NCBI GenBank assembly: GCA_030835385.1
Contig: JAURPI010000017.1
Location: forward strand, 141,656-205,655
Reading direction: 5' to 3'
Length of the DNA: 64,000 bases
From: Alphaproteobacteria bacterium
GTDB taxonomy: Bacteria > Pseudomonadota > Alphaproteobacteria > Rhodospirillales > Rhodospirillaceae
Shown here: one piece after another, positions 8,511 to 17,664 of the stretch
Layout: each line of letters opens with the position of its first letter
Numbering within the stretch: position 1 is the stretch's first letter
The notes under the pieces: generated by a model
The model's database searches: none
What the model saw: the letters and a program-made list of their open reading frames with translations, nothing else
Told to the model about the DNA's origin: nothing
Position numbers and translations under genes: made by a program

Positions 8511-10346
8511 GTGCGTATTCTAGGTCTTTCCGCTCTATATCATGATAGCGCTGCTGCGCTAATCGTTGACGGTCGCGTCGTCGCCGCTGCGCAAGAAGAG
8601 CGATTCACACGCAAGAAACACGATGCGTCGTTGCCCACCCATTCAATTCAATATTGTCTTGATCACGCAAAAATTGCACCGGCCGAAATTGATGTGGTCG
8701 CATTTTATGAAAAACCATTTCTCAAATTTGAGCGCTTACTGGAAACCTACGCAGCTTTTGCACCGCGTGGGTTCTCGTCATTCCGCCGCGCGATACCTAT
8801 ATGGGTCAAAGAGAAGCTTTTCCAGAAAGACAACCTCATTAGGCACCTCAAGACTTTCGATCCCGATGTGGATTGGGCATCTAAACTGATTTTCTCAGAA
8901 CATCATCTAAGCCACGCTGCCTCGGCCTTCTACCCGTCACCATTTGAGACTGCTGCAGTCCTAACCATGGATGGCGTTGGCGAATGGGCAACCACGTCAC
9001 TGGCTCACGGCACTGGCAATAGCCTTGTGATGCAAAAAGAAATCCATTTTCCGCATTCGCTCGGCTTGCTCTATTCCGCCTTCACCTACTACACAGGGTT
9101 TCGCGTTAACTCCGGCGAGTACAAGGTCATGGGACTAGCGCCATATGGCCGCCCGATTCACGCCCAAACAATTTTAGACAACCTGATAGATCTCAAAGAC
9201 GACGGCACATTTCGTCTCGACTTGAGCTACTTTAATTATGCCACCGGCTTAACAATGACCAATCGCCGGTTTGACAGCTTGTTTGGCGGACCACCTCGCG
9301 ACCCAGAGACAGCGATCGGTCAAAGAGAGATGGATCTTGCGGCGTCGATCCAATCCGTTACGGAAGAAGTGGTGTTGCGGTTAGCTCGAGGCATAAAAAA
9401 AGACACGGGTGCGGCTAACTTGTGTCTGGCTGGAGGCGTTGCTCTTAATTGTGTTGCCAATGGAAAAATTCAGGCGGAAGGTATTTTTGACCGACTGTGG
9501 ATTCAACCTGCCGCTGGAGATGCCGGTGGCGCCTTGGGCGCAGCACTTGTCGCCCATCACCTCCATCACGATGGTGAACGCGCGCCCGTCTCCCAAGGCG
9601 ATAGCATGGCAGGCACTTATCTCGGCCCTGAGTTTGAACAGGCGGAAATTGAAAAAAGGCTGTCCACAGCGGGCGCAGTTTTTGAACGCCTAGAAGAACC
9701 AGAACTGTTAAACCGCACTGCGACTGTATTGGCAGACAACAAGGGCGTTGGCTGGTTCCAAGGTCGCATGGAATTTGGCCCTCGCGCTCTTGGCGCACGA
9801 TCCATTCTTGGCAATCCGACGGACCCCGAAACGCAACGTACACTCAATCTCAAAGTTAAATTCCGCGAAAGTTTTAGGCCATTCGCACCCGCTGTTTTAC
9901 GGGAAGATGTCGGTGACTGGTTCGAGATAGACGACGACAGTCCTTATATGTTGATTGTCGCACCTGTTGAAAACGACCATTGTCTCCCGTTATCCCGTCA
10001 AGACTTAGAACGGCGAGGCACTGACCGTGTAAACGCGATGCGCTCTACGATTCCCGCCGTCACTCATGTTGATTACTCGGCGCGCGTACAAACTGTACAC
10101 GAAGAAACCAACCCTCGTTTTCATGCACTCATATCGGCTTTTAAAGAAAAGACAGGCGTTCCGATCGTCGTCAATACAAGCTTCAATGTCCGAGGAGAAC
10201 CGATCGTCTGCACGCCAGAGGATGCGTTCCGTTGCTTTATGGCGACTGGCCTTGACCTTCTGGTCATTGGAGATTGCTTTCTCGAAAAAGAGAAGCAGGA
10301 CCCGGGGCTCAAGGAAGATTACGCCGATTCTTTCGCTTTAGATTGA
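8511..10346 (+). CDS. NodU/CmcH-type O-carbamoyltransferase
   Basis: Carbamoyltransferase that uses carbamoyl phosphate and ATP to form an activated carbamoyl-adenylate and transfers the carbamoyl group to a hydroxyl of a sugar or secondary metabolite. About 611 residues. The GTG at 8511 is chosen because it yields the canonical opening MRILGLSALYHDSAAAL; an in-frame TTG at 8496 lies further upstream. The N-terminal Kae1-like domain has HDSAA, the metal-binding SEHHLSHAASAFYPSPF and GGVALNCVANGKI. The C-terminal domain has MEFGPRALGARSILGNP and NTSFNVRGEPIV. It ends the SxtJ-DUF5989-carbamoyltransferase unit. The acceptor is unknown; a cell-surface glycan is plausible given two membrane partners. 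Its last 28 bp overlap a degenerate response regulator on the opposite strand. Confidence 0.93.
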   Translation: MRILGLSALYHDSAAALIVDGRVVAAAQEERFTRKKHDASLPTHSIQYCLDHAKIAPAEIDVVAFYEKPFLKFERLLETYAAFAPRGFSSFRRAIPIWVKEKLFQKDNLIRHLKTFDPDVDWASKLIFSEHHLSHAASAFYPSPFETAAVLTMDGVGEWATTSLAHGTGNSLVMQKEIHFPHSLGLLYSAFTYYTGFRVNSGEYKVMGLAPYGRPIHAQTILDNLIDLKDDGTFRLDLSYFNYATGLTMTNRRFDSLFGGPPRDPETAIGQREMDLAASIQSVTEEVVLRLARGIKKDTGAANLCLAGGVALNCVANGKIQAEGIFDRLWIQPAAGDAGGALGAALVAHHLHHDGERAPVSQGDSMAGTYLGPEFEQAEIEKRLSTAGAVFERLEEPELLNRTATVLADNKGVGWFQGRMEFGPRALGARSILGNPTDPETQRTLNLKVKFRESFRPFAPAVLREDVGDWFEIDDDSPYMLIVAPVENDHCLPLSRQDLERRGTDRVNAMRSTIPAVTHVDYSARVQTVHEETNPRFHALISAFKEKTGVPIVVNTSFNVRGEPIVCTPEDAFRCFMATGLDLLVIGDCFLEKEKQDPGLKEDYADSFALD

Positions 10347-10594
10347 GACGCCCCTTTCCATGCCCCAACCGCTAGAGATTGGGATACGGGGCGGTCTAGT
10401 CTATCAATGCTGAACATACCAATCTCGGGCCCCACAGCTCTAAAATTCTGAGAGATACCAGCTGTCGTTTCATCTGGTCCCAAGTAAAGCGCGCCGTCAT
10501 CAACTTCCTCGGCTTTAAAGACAAGGTCCTCAAGAATACGGCGTGCAACACGACGGATAATCCGCGAGTCATCAACTATCAGGCAACGTTTCAT
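10319..10594 (-). pseudogene. Response-regulator receiver fragment (N-terminal third only)
   Basis: The first ~36 residues (MKRCLIVDDSRIIRRVARRI, then a VDDGA motif) are a good match to the start of a CheY-like receiver of the kind often found beside chpT. The acidic pair lies at residues 8-9. After VDDGA the sequence no longer resembles a receiver: the phospho-acceptor Asp (expected near 53), the Thr/Ser and the conserved Lys are absent. The remaining ~55 residues show no recognisable motif in this or the other frames of the strand. Its end overlaps the carbamoyltransferase 3' end by 28 bp, so the loss may stem from arrival of that module. I read it as a truncated, inactive gene. Confidence 0.65.
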
Positions 10595-10790
10595 TTAGGT
10601 GTCGGGTACAGTCCGCACGGCCACATTGACCAAAAAGCACCATCCCCTCCTAATTGCAAATTCAATGTTTTCGATCAGCCCATTAGAGGGTTAGCTGATC
10701 CCAATAAAGCGGTAGAAACAGACCCTAGCGCCTCGATACAATAATTATTGAGCTTGGTGATATTGGGCGCAGCAACGACCAAAAACCGTT

Positions 10791-11450
10791 TTATGGCCAA
10801 TTTACAGTGATTACGGCCCCTGCGGTGTCGCCATTTATGCTGATCTTCCCGCCAGACAGAGAGACCAGTCGGCGAGTTAAATGGGCCTGGATATTCTGAA
10901 CATTCATCGCAACGTCATCAGGGTTGCCTATCGCTGCAGCAGTGTCCTCTCGTAATTTTGATGTGCGTCCTTCAACTGTTCGGTTGTTGGCAACCACTTC
11001 TAGCCCGTTCGAATTCGATTCAACGCTAATGGAAAGAGATTGGCAGCTAGGCACACACTCCAGACCAAGGAGTGCAATGTTGGACAACACCTGAACCCCG
11101 TCATCGGATAACTTATCACTCAGCAGCGCCAAGCTACCCTGCTGGGGCCAATCCAGCCTTGGCACACCCGACATAGCGGATGTCGCGATCAGATAATCTT
11201 CAAGTATGCTCTCTAGCTCGGCAAAATTGATCGCCCGCCCTCCTGACCATCCAAACGCGACGCGGAGAAATTTCAGTTTGCGGCCTGCCGCCTCTGCACT
11301 TCCTGACAGAAGAGACATTGTCTCGTCATCAATCAATTCAGGGTCTGTACCCATAAGCTCCACCCCCGCGGAAATGGCGCCAACAGGTCCGGCCAGGTCA
11401 TGACAAAGACGGGTGCACAGTAGCTGTGCGAGCTGCAGTTCGTTAAACAT
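10791..11450 (-). CDS. chpT: Histidine phosphotransferase ChpT
   Basis: Phosphotransferase that relays phosphate from the CckA hybrid kinase to CtrA and CpdR. The four-helix-bundle histidine is His17 in LCTRLCHDLAGPVGAI, followed by GVELM and FLRVAFGW, features of the alphaproteobacterial ChpT family (HPTransfase). The C-terminal half is a degenerate ATPase-like domain ending AGAVITVNWP. The ATG at 11450 is chosen over an upstream in-frame codon at 11516, giving 219 residues, the family norm, with a purine-rich GAGGGGCGAG upstream. It is divergent from the DUF3553 gene at 11563, a common chpT neighbour. The response-regulator remnant lies 196 bp downstream. Confidence 0.93.
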   Translation of the reverse strand: MFNELQLAQLLCTRLCHDLAGPVGAISAGVELMGTDPELIDDETMSLLSGSAEAAGRKLKFLRVAFGWSGGRAINFAELESILEDYLIATSAMSGVPRLDWPQQGSLALLSDKLSDDGVQVLSNIALLGLECVPSCQSLSISVESNSNGLEVVANNRTVEGRTSKLREDTAAAIGNPDDVAMNVQNIQAHLTRRLVSLSGGKISINGDTAGAVITVNWP

Positions 11451-11562
11451 TGAGAGTCTCGCCCCTCGCAAATTATTGGCCCAGCATACCAAGACTATGC
11501 ATGGCCCCTCAAACATCTAAAGTGATGTATTGGCCTATCGTCGTTTAGGAGAAGTCTGACAC

Positions 11563-11751
11563 ATGGATCTAGAATTCGTCCCAGGGGCACTCGTCATAAA
11601 CCCCAAAGAGGAAGACTGGGGACTTGGACAAGTTCAATCCGCAGTTGGCACCAAAGTAACAGTCAATTTTGAAAATATGGGGAAAATTGTCATAAATACA
11701 GCCGTTGTGCACCTAGATGTGATTACCCCAGAAGACTTGCCAGAGGGTTGA
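11563..11751 (+). CDS. DUF3553 family small protein
   Basis: A 62-residue protein of the DUF3553 family, recognised by PGALVINPKEEDWGLGQVQS and VTVNFENMGKIVINT. The family folds as a small beta barrel resembling the SH3-like/CarD-type domain appended to some UvrD helicases, and occurs widely in alphaproteobacteria beside chpT or moaA, as here. An AGGAG ribosome site lies 10 bp before the ATG. It is divergent from chpT with a 112-bp shared intergenic region. The function is unknown; nucleic-acid or RNA-polymerase binding has been suggested from the fold, and nothing in the sequence settles it. Confidence 0.85.
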   Translation: MDLEFVPGALVINPKEEDWGLGQVQSAVGTKVTVNFENMGKIVINTAVVHLDVITPEDLPEG

Positions 11752-11857
11752 GACCTACGCCTAAGAACTCCATATATGTTAGACTAAGACATAGGCCAAA
11801 TCTCAAATTAACGTCCCGCGATTAACAGAACCCCCTTCACCGTGATACACCCGCGCC

Positions 11858-12847
11858 ATGATTGATCCATTTGGTAGAGACATAAATTACCTACGCTTCT
11901 CGGTCACCGACCGGTGTGACTTAAGGTGCGTCTATTGTATGGCCGAAGACATGAAATTTCTGCCAAAACGCGACCTCCTAACACTTGAGGAATTGGATCG
12001 ACTTTGCAGCACTTTCGTTGAATTGGGTGTTCGCAAGTTGCGTTTGACAGGCGGTGAACCCCTGGTCCGCCGGAATGTTATGTCATTGATCGACTCCCTC
12101 GGACGTCACCTGAACTCTGGTGCGCTTGATGAACTAACCCTAACGACCAACGGCACACGCTTAGCGGAATTTGCGGGCCGATTGGCCGACGCGGGCGTCC
12201 GTCGCATCAATGTCTCCCTGGACACGCTCGATGCAGATCGCTTTAGACAAATCACAAGATGGGGCGATCTTTCAAAGGTGCTGGCCGGTTTAGAGGCAGC
12301 AAGAAAAGCTGGGCTCTCTATAAAAATTAATACGGTCGTGATGCGCGACGTCAACGAACACGATATTGATCACATGGTGTCTTGGTGTGGCGACCAAGAC
12401 TTTGACCTGACATTTATTGAAACCATGCCGATGGGTGACATCGACGGTGATCGGACAGAACAATACATGCCGCTTAGTATGGTGCGCGCGAACCTACAAA
12501 AGAAATGGACGTTGAAGGAAACGGATTTCCAAACAGGGGGTCCAGCGCGGTACACCGAATGCCAAGAAACGGGAAAGCGGATCGGCTTTATTACCCCGAT
12601 GACTCATAATTTTTGTGAGTCCTGTAATCGAGTAAGATTGACGTGCACCGGTACTCTATACATGTGCCTTGGGCAAGATGATGCGGCAGACCTAAGAACG
12701 CCTCTGCGCCAAAGCGAGAGCAATGAGCCGCTCATCGCAGCGATTCACGAGTCCATCACGCGCAAACCTAAAGGACATGATTTCTTCATCGACCGCCGCA
12801 ATAACCGACCGGCGGTAACCCGGCATATGAGTGTAACAGGCGGGTAG
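11858..12847 (+). CDS. moaA: GTP 3',8-cyclase MoaA
   Basis: Radical SAM enzyme that converts GTP to (8S)-3',8-cyclo-7,8-dihydroguanosine 5'-triphosphate, the first step of molybdenum cofactor synthesis. The SAM-binding [4Fe-4S] motif is Cys20-x3-Cys24-x2-Cys27 ([11 protein letters not shown]), followed by the GGEP motif in [12 protein letters not shown]. The C-terminal auxiliary cluster is provided by [15 protein letters not shown]. The protein ends in the conserved Gly-Gly tail (SVTGG) needed for activity in known homologues. At 329 residues it has the usual length. No other moa/moe genes lie in the window. NAD kinase follows 74 bp downstream. Confidence 0.96.
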   Translation: MIDPFGRDINYLRFSVTDRCDLRCVYCMAEDMKFLPKRDLLTLEELDRLCSTFVELGVRKLRLTGGEPLVRRNVMSLIDSLGRHLNSGALDELTLTTNGTRLAEFAGRLADAGVRRINVSLDTLDADRFRQITRWGDLSKVLAGLEAARKAGLSIKINTVVMRDVNEHDIDHMVSWCGDQDFDLTFIETMPMGDIDGDRTEQYMPLSMVRANLQKKWTLKETDFQTGGPARYTECQETGKRIGFITPMTHNFCESCNRVRLTCTGTLYMCLGQDDAADLRTPLRQSESNEPLIAAIHESITRKPKGHDFFIDRRNNRPAVTRHMSVTGG

Positions 12848-12921
12848 GCTACTCTCTCTTCCACCTATATACTCCACTTCGTCCAACACCCTTTGATCCT
12901 TAATCGATACCTGGTGCGACT

Positions 12922-13689
12922 ATGAGCGAACCCAGCGTTGCCTTTGTGGCAACTGACAGCAAACCAGCACAGGATGCTTTGGCCAGCCTGCGCAAACGCT
13001 ACGGTCAAGTCAGCCCTGAGGATGCCGATATAATCGTCGCCCTAGGCGGCGACGGCTACATGCTTGAAACTCTGCATACCTTCCTCCAGCTGTCCAAACC
13101 CGTGTTTGGGATGCATCGTGGAAGCGTCGGCTTCCTCATGAACGACTATGAGGAGAACGATCTTCCAGCCCGTCTCGCCAAGGCGGATTCTGTCCAACTG
13201 AACCCACTTAAGATGACAACCGTAGATTCAGACGGCAACGAGTCCAAAGCACTTGCTATCAATGAAGTTTCGATGCTTCGCGAATCTCGGCAAGCGGCGA
13301 AGTTACGCGTATCCGTCAATGGCCGATGCCGCATGGAAGAGTTGGTTTGCGATGGAGCCCTTGTTTGTACGCCTGCTGGGAGCACAGCGTACAACCTCTC
13401 TATTCACGGACCAGTCCTTCCCCTCGGCGCCAACCTTCTAGCTGTTACTCCAATCAGCGCCTTTCGTCCCCGACGCTGGCGCGGCGCCATCATTCCCGAC
13501 AATGCTATTATTAAGTTTGAAATTCTGGACTCAGACAAACGCCCTGTTAGCGCCGTGGCGGATAGGGCAGAGGTTAGGCATGTCACGGAAGTTACCGTGG
13601 TAGAGGACCGAAGCATGTCCATCACATTGCTGTTCGACCCTGAACATAATCTCGAAGAACGAATACTGGCAGAGCAATTTGCGCCGTGA
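12922..13689 (+). CDS. nadK: NAD kinase
   Basis: ATP-dependent NAD kinase making NADP+. The catalytic GGDG motif is at residues 42-45 ([14 protein letters not shown], Asp44), the NE motif is in LAINEVSML, and the substrate-binding region [17 protein letters not shown] is intact. Length of 255 residues is normal for alphaproteobacterial NadK. The stop codon overlaps the GTG start of the downstream AbrB-family membrane gene (GTGA, 4 bp), so the two are probably translationally coupled. No regulatory element is evident. Confidence 0.95.
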   Translation: MSEPSVAFVATDSKPAQDALASLRKRYGQVSPEDADIIVALGGDGYMLETLHTFLQLSKPVFGMHRGSVGFLMNDYEENDLPARLAKADSVQLNPLKMTTVDSDGNESKALAINEVSMLRESRQAAKLRVSVNGRCRMEELVCDGALVCTPAGSTAYNLSIHGPVLPLGANLLAVTPISAFRPRRWRGAIIPDNAIIKFEILDSDKRPVSAVADRAEVRHVTEVTVVEDRSMSITLLFDPEHNLEERILAEQFAP

Positions 13690-14792
13690 CGGATAAGGTC
13701 GTCGCAACCCCCCTTTCTCTACAGCCTCCGGCAAGCCTCCGTAACATCGCCACCGCACTCATTCTTGGTGTCGCAGGAGGAGCGCTCTTCGATTGGCTAT
13801 CCCTTCCTCTCCCTTGGATGCTCGGGGCCATGGCCGCCACCTCCATCGCCGCAATCGGTGGCGTATCCCTAGCCATGTCACGCCATCTCAGACACCTGAT
13901 GATTGCGGTAATTGGCGTCTTGTTGGGAAGCGCCTTCACACCCGAACTCGCGGGTCAAATTGTTCGCTGGACAGCGAGTTTAACGATACTCGCAATATTT
14001 CTAATTCTATTGGCTGTTTTGGTCCCTTGGTTCTTACGACATGTCGGTTATGACCGAGCCACGGCATTTTTCTCTGCTCTTCCAGCAGGTTTAACTGAAA
14101 TGACCGCCGTAGGTTCTGACAATGGTGGCAATCCTCAAACGATTGCACTAACTCACACCGTTCGTGTTCTCATAGTTGCCTTTGCCATTCCTTTTCTGCT
14201 GGTCGTATTGGCCGGATATGAACGACCAGCCTCTGACGAACGAATGGCTTTAGTCGCGATCTCCAACATGGACCTTGGTCTGCTCGCGGCATGTTGTTTT
14301 ATTGGTCTGTGGCTCGGCCTTAAATTCAATTTTCCTGCCGGTGCGTTAGCGGGACCGCTGGCACTCAGCGCATTGGTTCATGTGACCGGGCTCACCGAGT
14401 CGTCCCCACCGGATATGCTCGTTTCAACCGCTCAAGTCGTGTTGGGCACCTCGGTCGGCGTCCGTTTTGCTGGCCTAACCCTCGCCAAGACCGGACGGAC
14501 AATCCTGCTGGCGGCGGCGGTCACCGCTGGGATGCTCATTCTAAGTGGAATGGGAGCTCTGCTGCTTGGACCTGCCATTGGCGTTAACCCTTTAGCTCTC
14601 CTCCTGGCCTTAGCGCCCGGGGGCGTTACCGAAATGAGCCTCATCGCACTCGCCCTGGATCAAGACATCGCTTTCGTCACAACACACCATGTTGTGCGAA
14701 TTGCATTGATTGTCATGATTGGACCTGCCGTTTTCGCCGCTTTGGAACGAATACGAACAGGGTCACCACCTACCACCGAAACCCGGGAATAA
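13686..14792 (+). CDS. AbrB-family integral membrane protein (putative transporter / regulator)
   Basis: Polytopic membrane protein of the AbrB family (formerly 'putative ammonia monooxygenase'), with two copies of the AbrB duplication domain and about 10-11 hydrophobic segments in 368 residues. Family features include [47 protein letters not shown] in the first repeat and [19 protein letters not shown] in the second. The repeated GGxTEM/AGLTEM loop is the internal-repeat signature. Biochemical function is not established. The GTG start overlaps the nadK stop by 4 bp; the 3' end overlaps the opposite-strand HAD gene by 23 bp. Confidence 0.85.
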   Translation: MTDKVVATPLSLQPPASLRNIATALILGVAGGALFDWLSLPLPWMLGAMAATSIAAIGGVSLAMSRHLRHLMIAVIGVLLGSAFTPELAGQIVRWTASLTILAIFLILLAVLVPWFLRHVGYDRATAFFSALPAGLTEMTAVGSDNGGNPQTIALTHTVRVLIVAFAIPFLLVVLAGYERPASDERMALVAISNMDLGLLAACCFIGLWLGLKFNFPAGALAGPLALSALVHVTGLTESSPPDMLVSTAQVVLGTSVGVRFAGLTLAKTGRTILLAAAVTAGMLILSGMGALLLGPAIGVNPLALLLALAPGGVTEMSLIALALDQDIAFVTTHHVVRIALIVMIGPAVFAALERIRTGSPPTTETRE

Positions 14793-15636
14793 TAGCCCAA
14801 GGACCCCGGCCATATTCTTTGGCCAGCGCAGCCGCCCGCTTCGGATCTGCATCCTGCCCGTAAGACACGCCTAAAGCTTCCGCATGAATACCGCCAGTGC
14901 ACCAAATGGCTTTGAGACCCGACTCATTTGCGCCGGCCACATCGGTCTCCAACGCATCACCAATGACCGCGATCCGGCTATGATCCTCAATGCCCAACCG
15001 AGCGGCGGCGAGATGATATACTGCGGGATCTGGTTTTCCACGATAGACAGCTTGGCCGCCTAGCGTTTCGTAGCGTCGCGCTATAGCTCCGGCGCAAACA
15101 ACGCGACGCCCCTCGCGCATAACAACTTCATCTGGATTGGCACAGACCATGGGAAGATCGCGAGCTCTGGCTTGGACAAGAATCTGCTCATAGGTGTCAA
15201 CGCTATGATCCAGCTCTACCGGACCAGTGTTTAGAACAAAGTCAGCCGCACCGATATCTTGAATACGTTGAATACCAGTTTCTTCGAGAACACTGACATC
15301 CCGTTCTGGACCGATGTGATATGCGCTTTGCCCTAGTCCAGCAAAAAATGAATCCGCACGCGATGACAACTCCTGCCACGTCGCTTCACCAGAGGAAAAT
15401 ACATCGCCATATAAGTCAGGCGCGATCCCCATCGCAGTCATTCCATCAACGAGCAATCGGCTCCGGCGAGGCGCATTGGATAATAAAATCGTCTTCGTGC
15501 CGTCAATTGCGAGAGATTTAAACGTATCCACCACACCCGGATACGCGGTGACCCCGTCATGAATCAGGCCCCATAGATCGAGAATAAAACCATCAAACTC
15601 GTCTGTTATTTCGGATAGGCCCTGAAGCACTTTCAC
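14770..15636 (-). CDS. HAD superfamily class IIA hydrolase, TIGR01459 type
   Basis: Haloacid dehalogenase-like phosphatase of subclass IIA, matching the alphaproteobacterial TIGR01459 family, 288 residues. The nucleophile motif I is FILDLWGLIHDG (Asp20), motif II includes ILLSNAPRRS, and the C-terminal motif is IAVIGDALETDVAGANESG with the metal-binding Asp residues. The substrate is not known. The start codon is GTG at 15636, which shares one base with the pyrD stop (TAGTG), so translation is coupled to pyrD. Its 3' end overlaps the convergent AbrB-family gene by 23 bp. Confidence 0.88.
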   Translation of the reverse strand: MKVLQGLSEITDEFDGFILDLWGLIHDGVTAYPGVVDTFKSLAIDGTKTILLSNAPRRSRLLVDGMTAMGIAPDLYGDVFSSGEATWQELSSRADSFFAGLGQSAYHIGPERDVSVLEETGIQRIQDIGAADFVLNTGPVELDHSVDTYEQILVQARARDLPMVCANPDEVVMREGRRVVCAGAIARRYETLGGQAVYRGKPDPAVYHLAAARLGIEDHSRIAVIGDALETDVAGANESGLKAIWCTGGIHAEALGVSYGQDADPKRAAALAKEYGRGPWAIIPGFRW

Positions 15637-16718
15637 TAGGATTCTCCAGCCCGGTGCTCAGCGCCAACGGCTTCCGCAACAGTTGCGAACCCGTCGGCGC
15701 CCAGCAACCGCTTTAGATCTGCTTTGATTTCGCCGATAAGTGCTGGTCCCTCAAACACAAGCGCGGAGTACAATTGCACAAGGCTCGCGCCAGCCTTTAT
15801 TTTCTCATACGCATTTGCGGCCGACGAGACACCGCCCACTCCGACAAGCGGAATCTTACCCGACGTACGCATGTAGACATCCCTTAAAAGCGAAGTGGAC
15901 GGCTCAAACAACGGCTGACCACTTAACCCTCCAACCTCCCCCCCCTGTGGAGACTGCAACGTACGAGGCCGAGCCACTGTTGTATTGGACACAACCAGAC
16001 CGTCGAACCCTTCCCTAACGGCCAACTGACATATGTCTGCAACATCAGTGGCGTCCAGGTCAGGCGATATCTTCACCAATATTGTGGGGTGCCTAGTATC
16101 AATGGCCGTTTCAGACGCTTCGCGCACAGCGTTCACAATTGCCATCAGCTTGCTTGGATCCTGCAAAGCTCGCAAACCGGGTGTGTTGGGCGATGACACA
16201 TTGATCGTCAAAATCTCGGCGTAAGGCGCTAATACCTGCGCGAGAGCACCGTAGTCCGATGGCGGATCAGTGGCATCTTTGTTTAAACCCAAATTCACAG
16301 CTAGCGGCCCTGGTAATGGCGTACCGCGCTGTCGTGATAAATTCTGCGCAACGACGTTCGACCCTTCACTATTGAGCCCCATCCGATTGATAACGGCACG
16401 ATCACGCGTTAATCGAAACAAACGGGGCTTTGGATTGCCAGATTGAGCGTGAAGCGTCACACCACCAATTTCGACGAAACCGAATCCAACACGATATAAT
16501 GCAGCTGTCGCCTGGGCGTGCTTATCAAAGCCAGCTGCAAGACCTATAGGATTTGAAAAGGCCCGGCCCCAAACAGTTGTTTCCAACCCCCCTTCTTCAC
16601 CCGCAAAGGGCAAACACCATCCAGGCGCCGCTCGAAGCGCCGAAAGTGCTAGCCCATGGGCCCGCTCAGCGTCCAATTGCCACAAAACTGGCTTGAACCA
16701 TTGGTAAAAATCAGGCAT
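15636..16718 (-). CDS. pyrD: Dihydroorotate dehydrogenase (quinone), class 2
   Basis: Membrane-associated, FMN-dependent dihydroorotate dehydrogenase that feeds electrons into quinone during pyrimidine synthesis. Class 2 is indicated by the N-terminal extension (YQWFKPVLWQLDAERAHGLA) that forms the membrane-binding helices, and by NRMGLNSEG and a Ser-containing NVSSPNTPGLR loop that carries the catalytic base. FMN phosphate-binding glycines appear in LVGVGGVSSAANAYEKIKAG. Length of 360 residues is typical. A GTG-started HAD gene overlaps its stop by one base. It is divergent from a MarR-type regulator 163 bp away. Confidence 0.96.
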   Translation of the reverse strand: MPDFYQWFKPVLWQLDAERAHGLALSALRAAPGWCLPFAGEEGGLETTVWGRAFSNPIGLAAGFDKHAQATAALYRVGFGFVEIGGVTLHAQSGNPKPRLFRLTRDRAVINRMGLNSEGSNVVAQNLSRQRGTPLPGPLAVNLGLNKDATDPPSDYGALAQVLAPYAEILTINVSSPNTPGLRALQDPSKLMAIVNAVREASETAIDTRHPTILVKISPDLDATDVADICQLAVREGFDGLVVSNTTVARPRTLQSPQGGEVGGLSGQPLFEPSTSLLRDVYMRTSGKIPLVGVGGVSSAANAYEKIKAGASLVQLYSALVFEGPALIGEIKADLKRLLGADGFATVAEAVGAEHRAGES

Positions 16719-16881
16719 CGCCGCCTAACCACTCTTCAACCTTAGATGATAAGGCTTGGTCATTGGAAAACCGCATAGGTCGTGATTGAATAAGTAATAG
16801 AAAAAACATAGGCTTTCTGTTCATTTGAATACTGGCTTATGGTTATAGTTGCCACGTTCCCTGGGGGTTTAGCAAAGCGTT

Positions 16882-17316
16882 TTGTCTACTGTGCGTCCTG
16901 ATCCAAAATTGTCATCCCGCGGCCTCGCCCGCCTAATCGAGCGGGTTGGGAAGGCATGCTACAACTTGGGATACACCACGGGCCTAAATCCAGCCCAGTG
17001 GGCGGCCTTACGCTACTTTAAAGACACCACCACAGACCGGCGGACGGTTACAGGATTTGCCAATTTCCAAGGCACAACCAAGGGCACAGCGTCACAGACC
17101 GTGGCCGCGCTGGTGCGTAAAGGCTATCTAGAACGCGTTGCAGACCAGAATGACCGCCGCGTCCACCGGTTAATTCTGACAGAACTGGGCGAAGAGCTGC
17201 TCGTGAAGGATCCGCTGCAGGCTCTTGCAGAGGCTGTGGATCAACTTGAAGAGCAAGACCGTTGGGCCCTAGCCGAAAATATGGAAAAGGTTCTCCGGGA
17301 ACTGATCCGGGCCTAG
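16882..17316 (+). CDS. MarR family transcriptional regulator
   Basis: Winged-helix DNA-binding protein of the MarR family, about 144 residues. Features seen are an N-terminal dimerisation helix (LARLIERVGKACYNLG), the helix-turn-helix around FQGTTKGTASQTVAALVRKG, and the wing YLERVADQNDRRVHRLILTELG with the conserved D-x-R-D-x-R-like salt-bridge region. The start is uncertain: TTG at 16882 or GTG at 16891; no ATG is available, and a GGGGG tract lies about 15 bp before the TTG. It stands alone, divergent from pyrD. The target and ligand are unknown. Confidence 0.85.
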   Translation: MSTVRPDPKLSSRGLARLIERVGKACYNLGYTTGLNPAQWAALRYFKDTTTDRRTVTGFANFQGTTKGTASQTVAALVRKGYLERVADQNDRRVHRLILTELGEELLVKDPLQALAEAVDQLEEQDRWALAENMEKVLRELIRA

Positions 17317-17664
17317 CCTAGCCACCGATAGAGTCGAAAAGCCCGATTAAACACTCTCACCTGCGACCTTCATAACTAGAATTGATGCTTTTTCCTCAGA
17401 CATTGCAGGCCCCCCTGCCATTCCCGAACGACACTAAAACATTGTTCAGGCCCCTATGACCGCCCCTAGAGTCATAGTCGATTCTGGATATTCGAACAAT
17501 CCAACCGGTATGGTTGCAGCGTGATAGCGACAACAATACTTTTTGATGTATCTCTATTGACCTACAGCTACGATGAGAACCAGTGCTATGATGGACTGAT
17601 CCGGCGTGGAACCAAGACTCTTTACACCGATACAAAGTGATTTCACGCCACCTAGGAGTAAATA
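17317..17664 (+). other. Intergenic region before the radical SAM gene
   Basis: A 348-bp gap without a credible gene. It separates the MarR gene from the radical SAM/Crp-Fnr pair and should carry the promoter of the latter. I searched it by eye for TTGAT-N4-ATCAA (Fnr/FixK-type) boxes because the downstream regulator has an Fnr-like recognition helix. Only an isolated TTGAT half-site near 17541 was found. The ribosome site CACCTAGGAG lies directly before the radical SAM ATG. Confidence 0.35.

Noticed and set aside
7903..10346. Saxitoxin-type biosynthesis cluster
   Set aside because: The SxtJ and carbamoyltransferase names come from that pathway, but none of its polyketide, amidinotransferase or other core genes is present. 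The three-gene module is common in unrelated bacteria.
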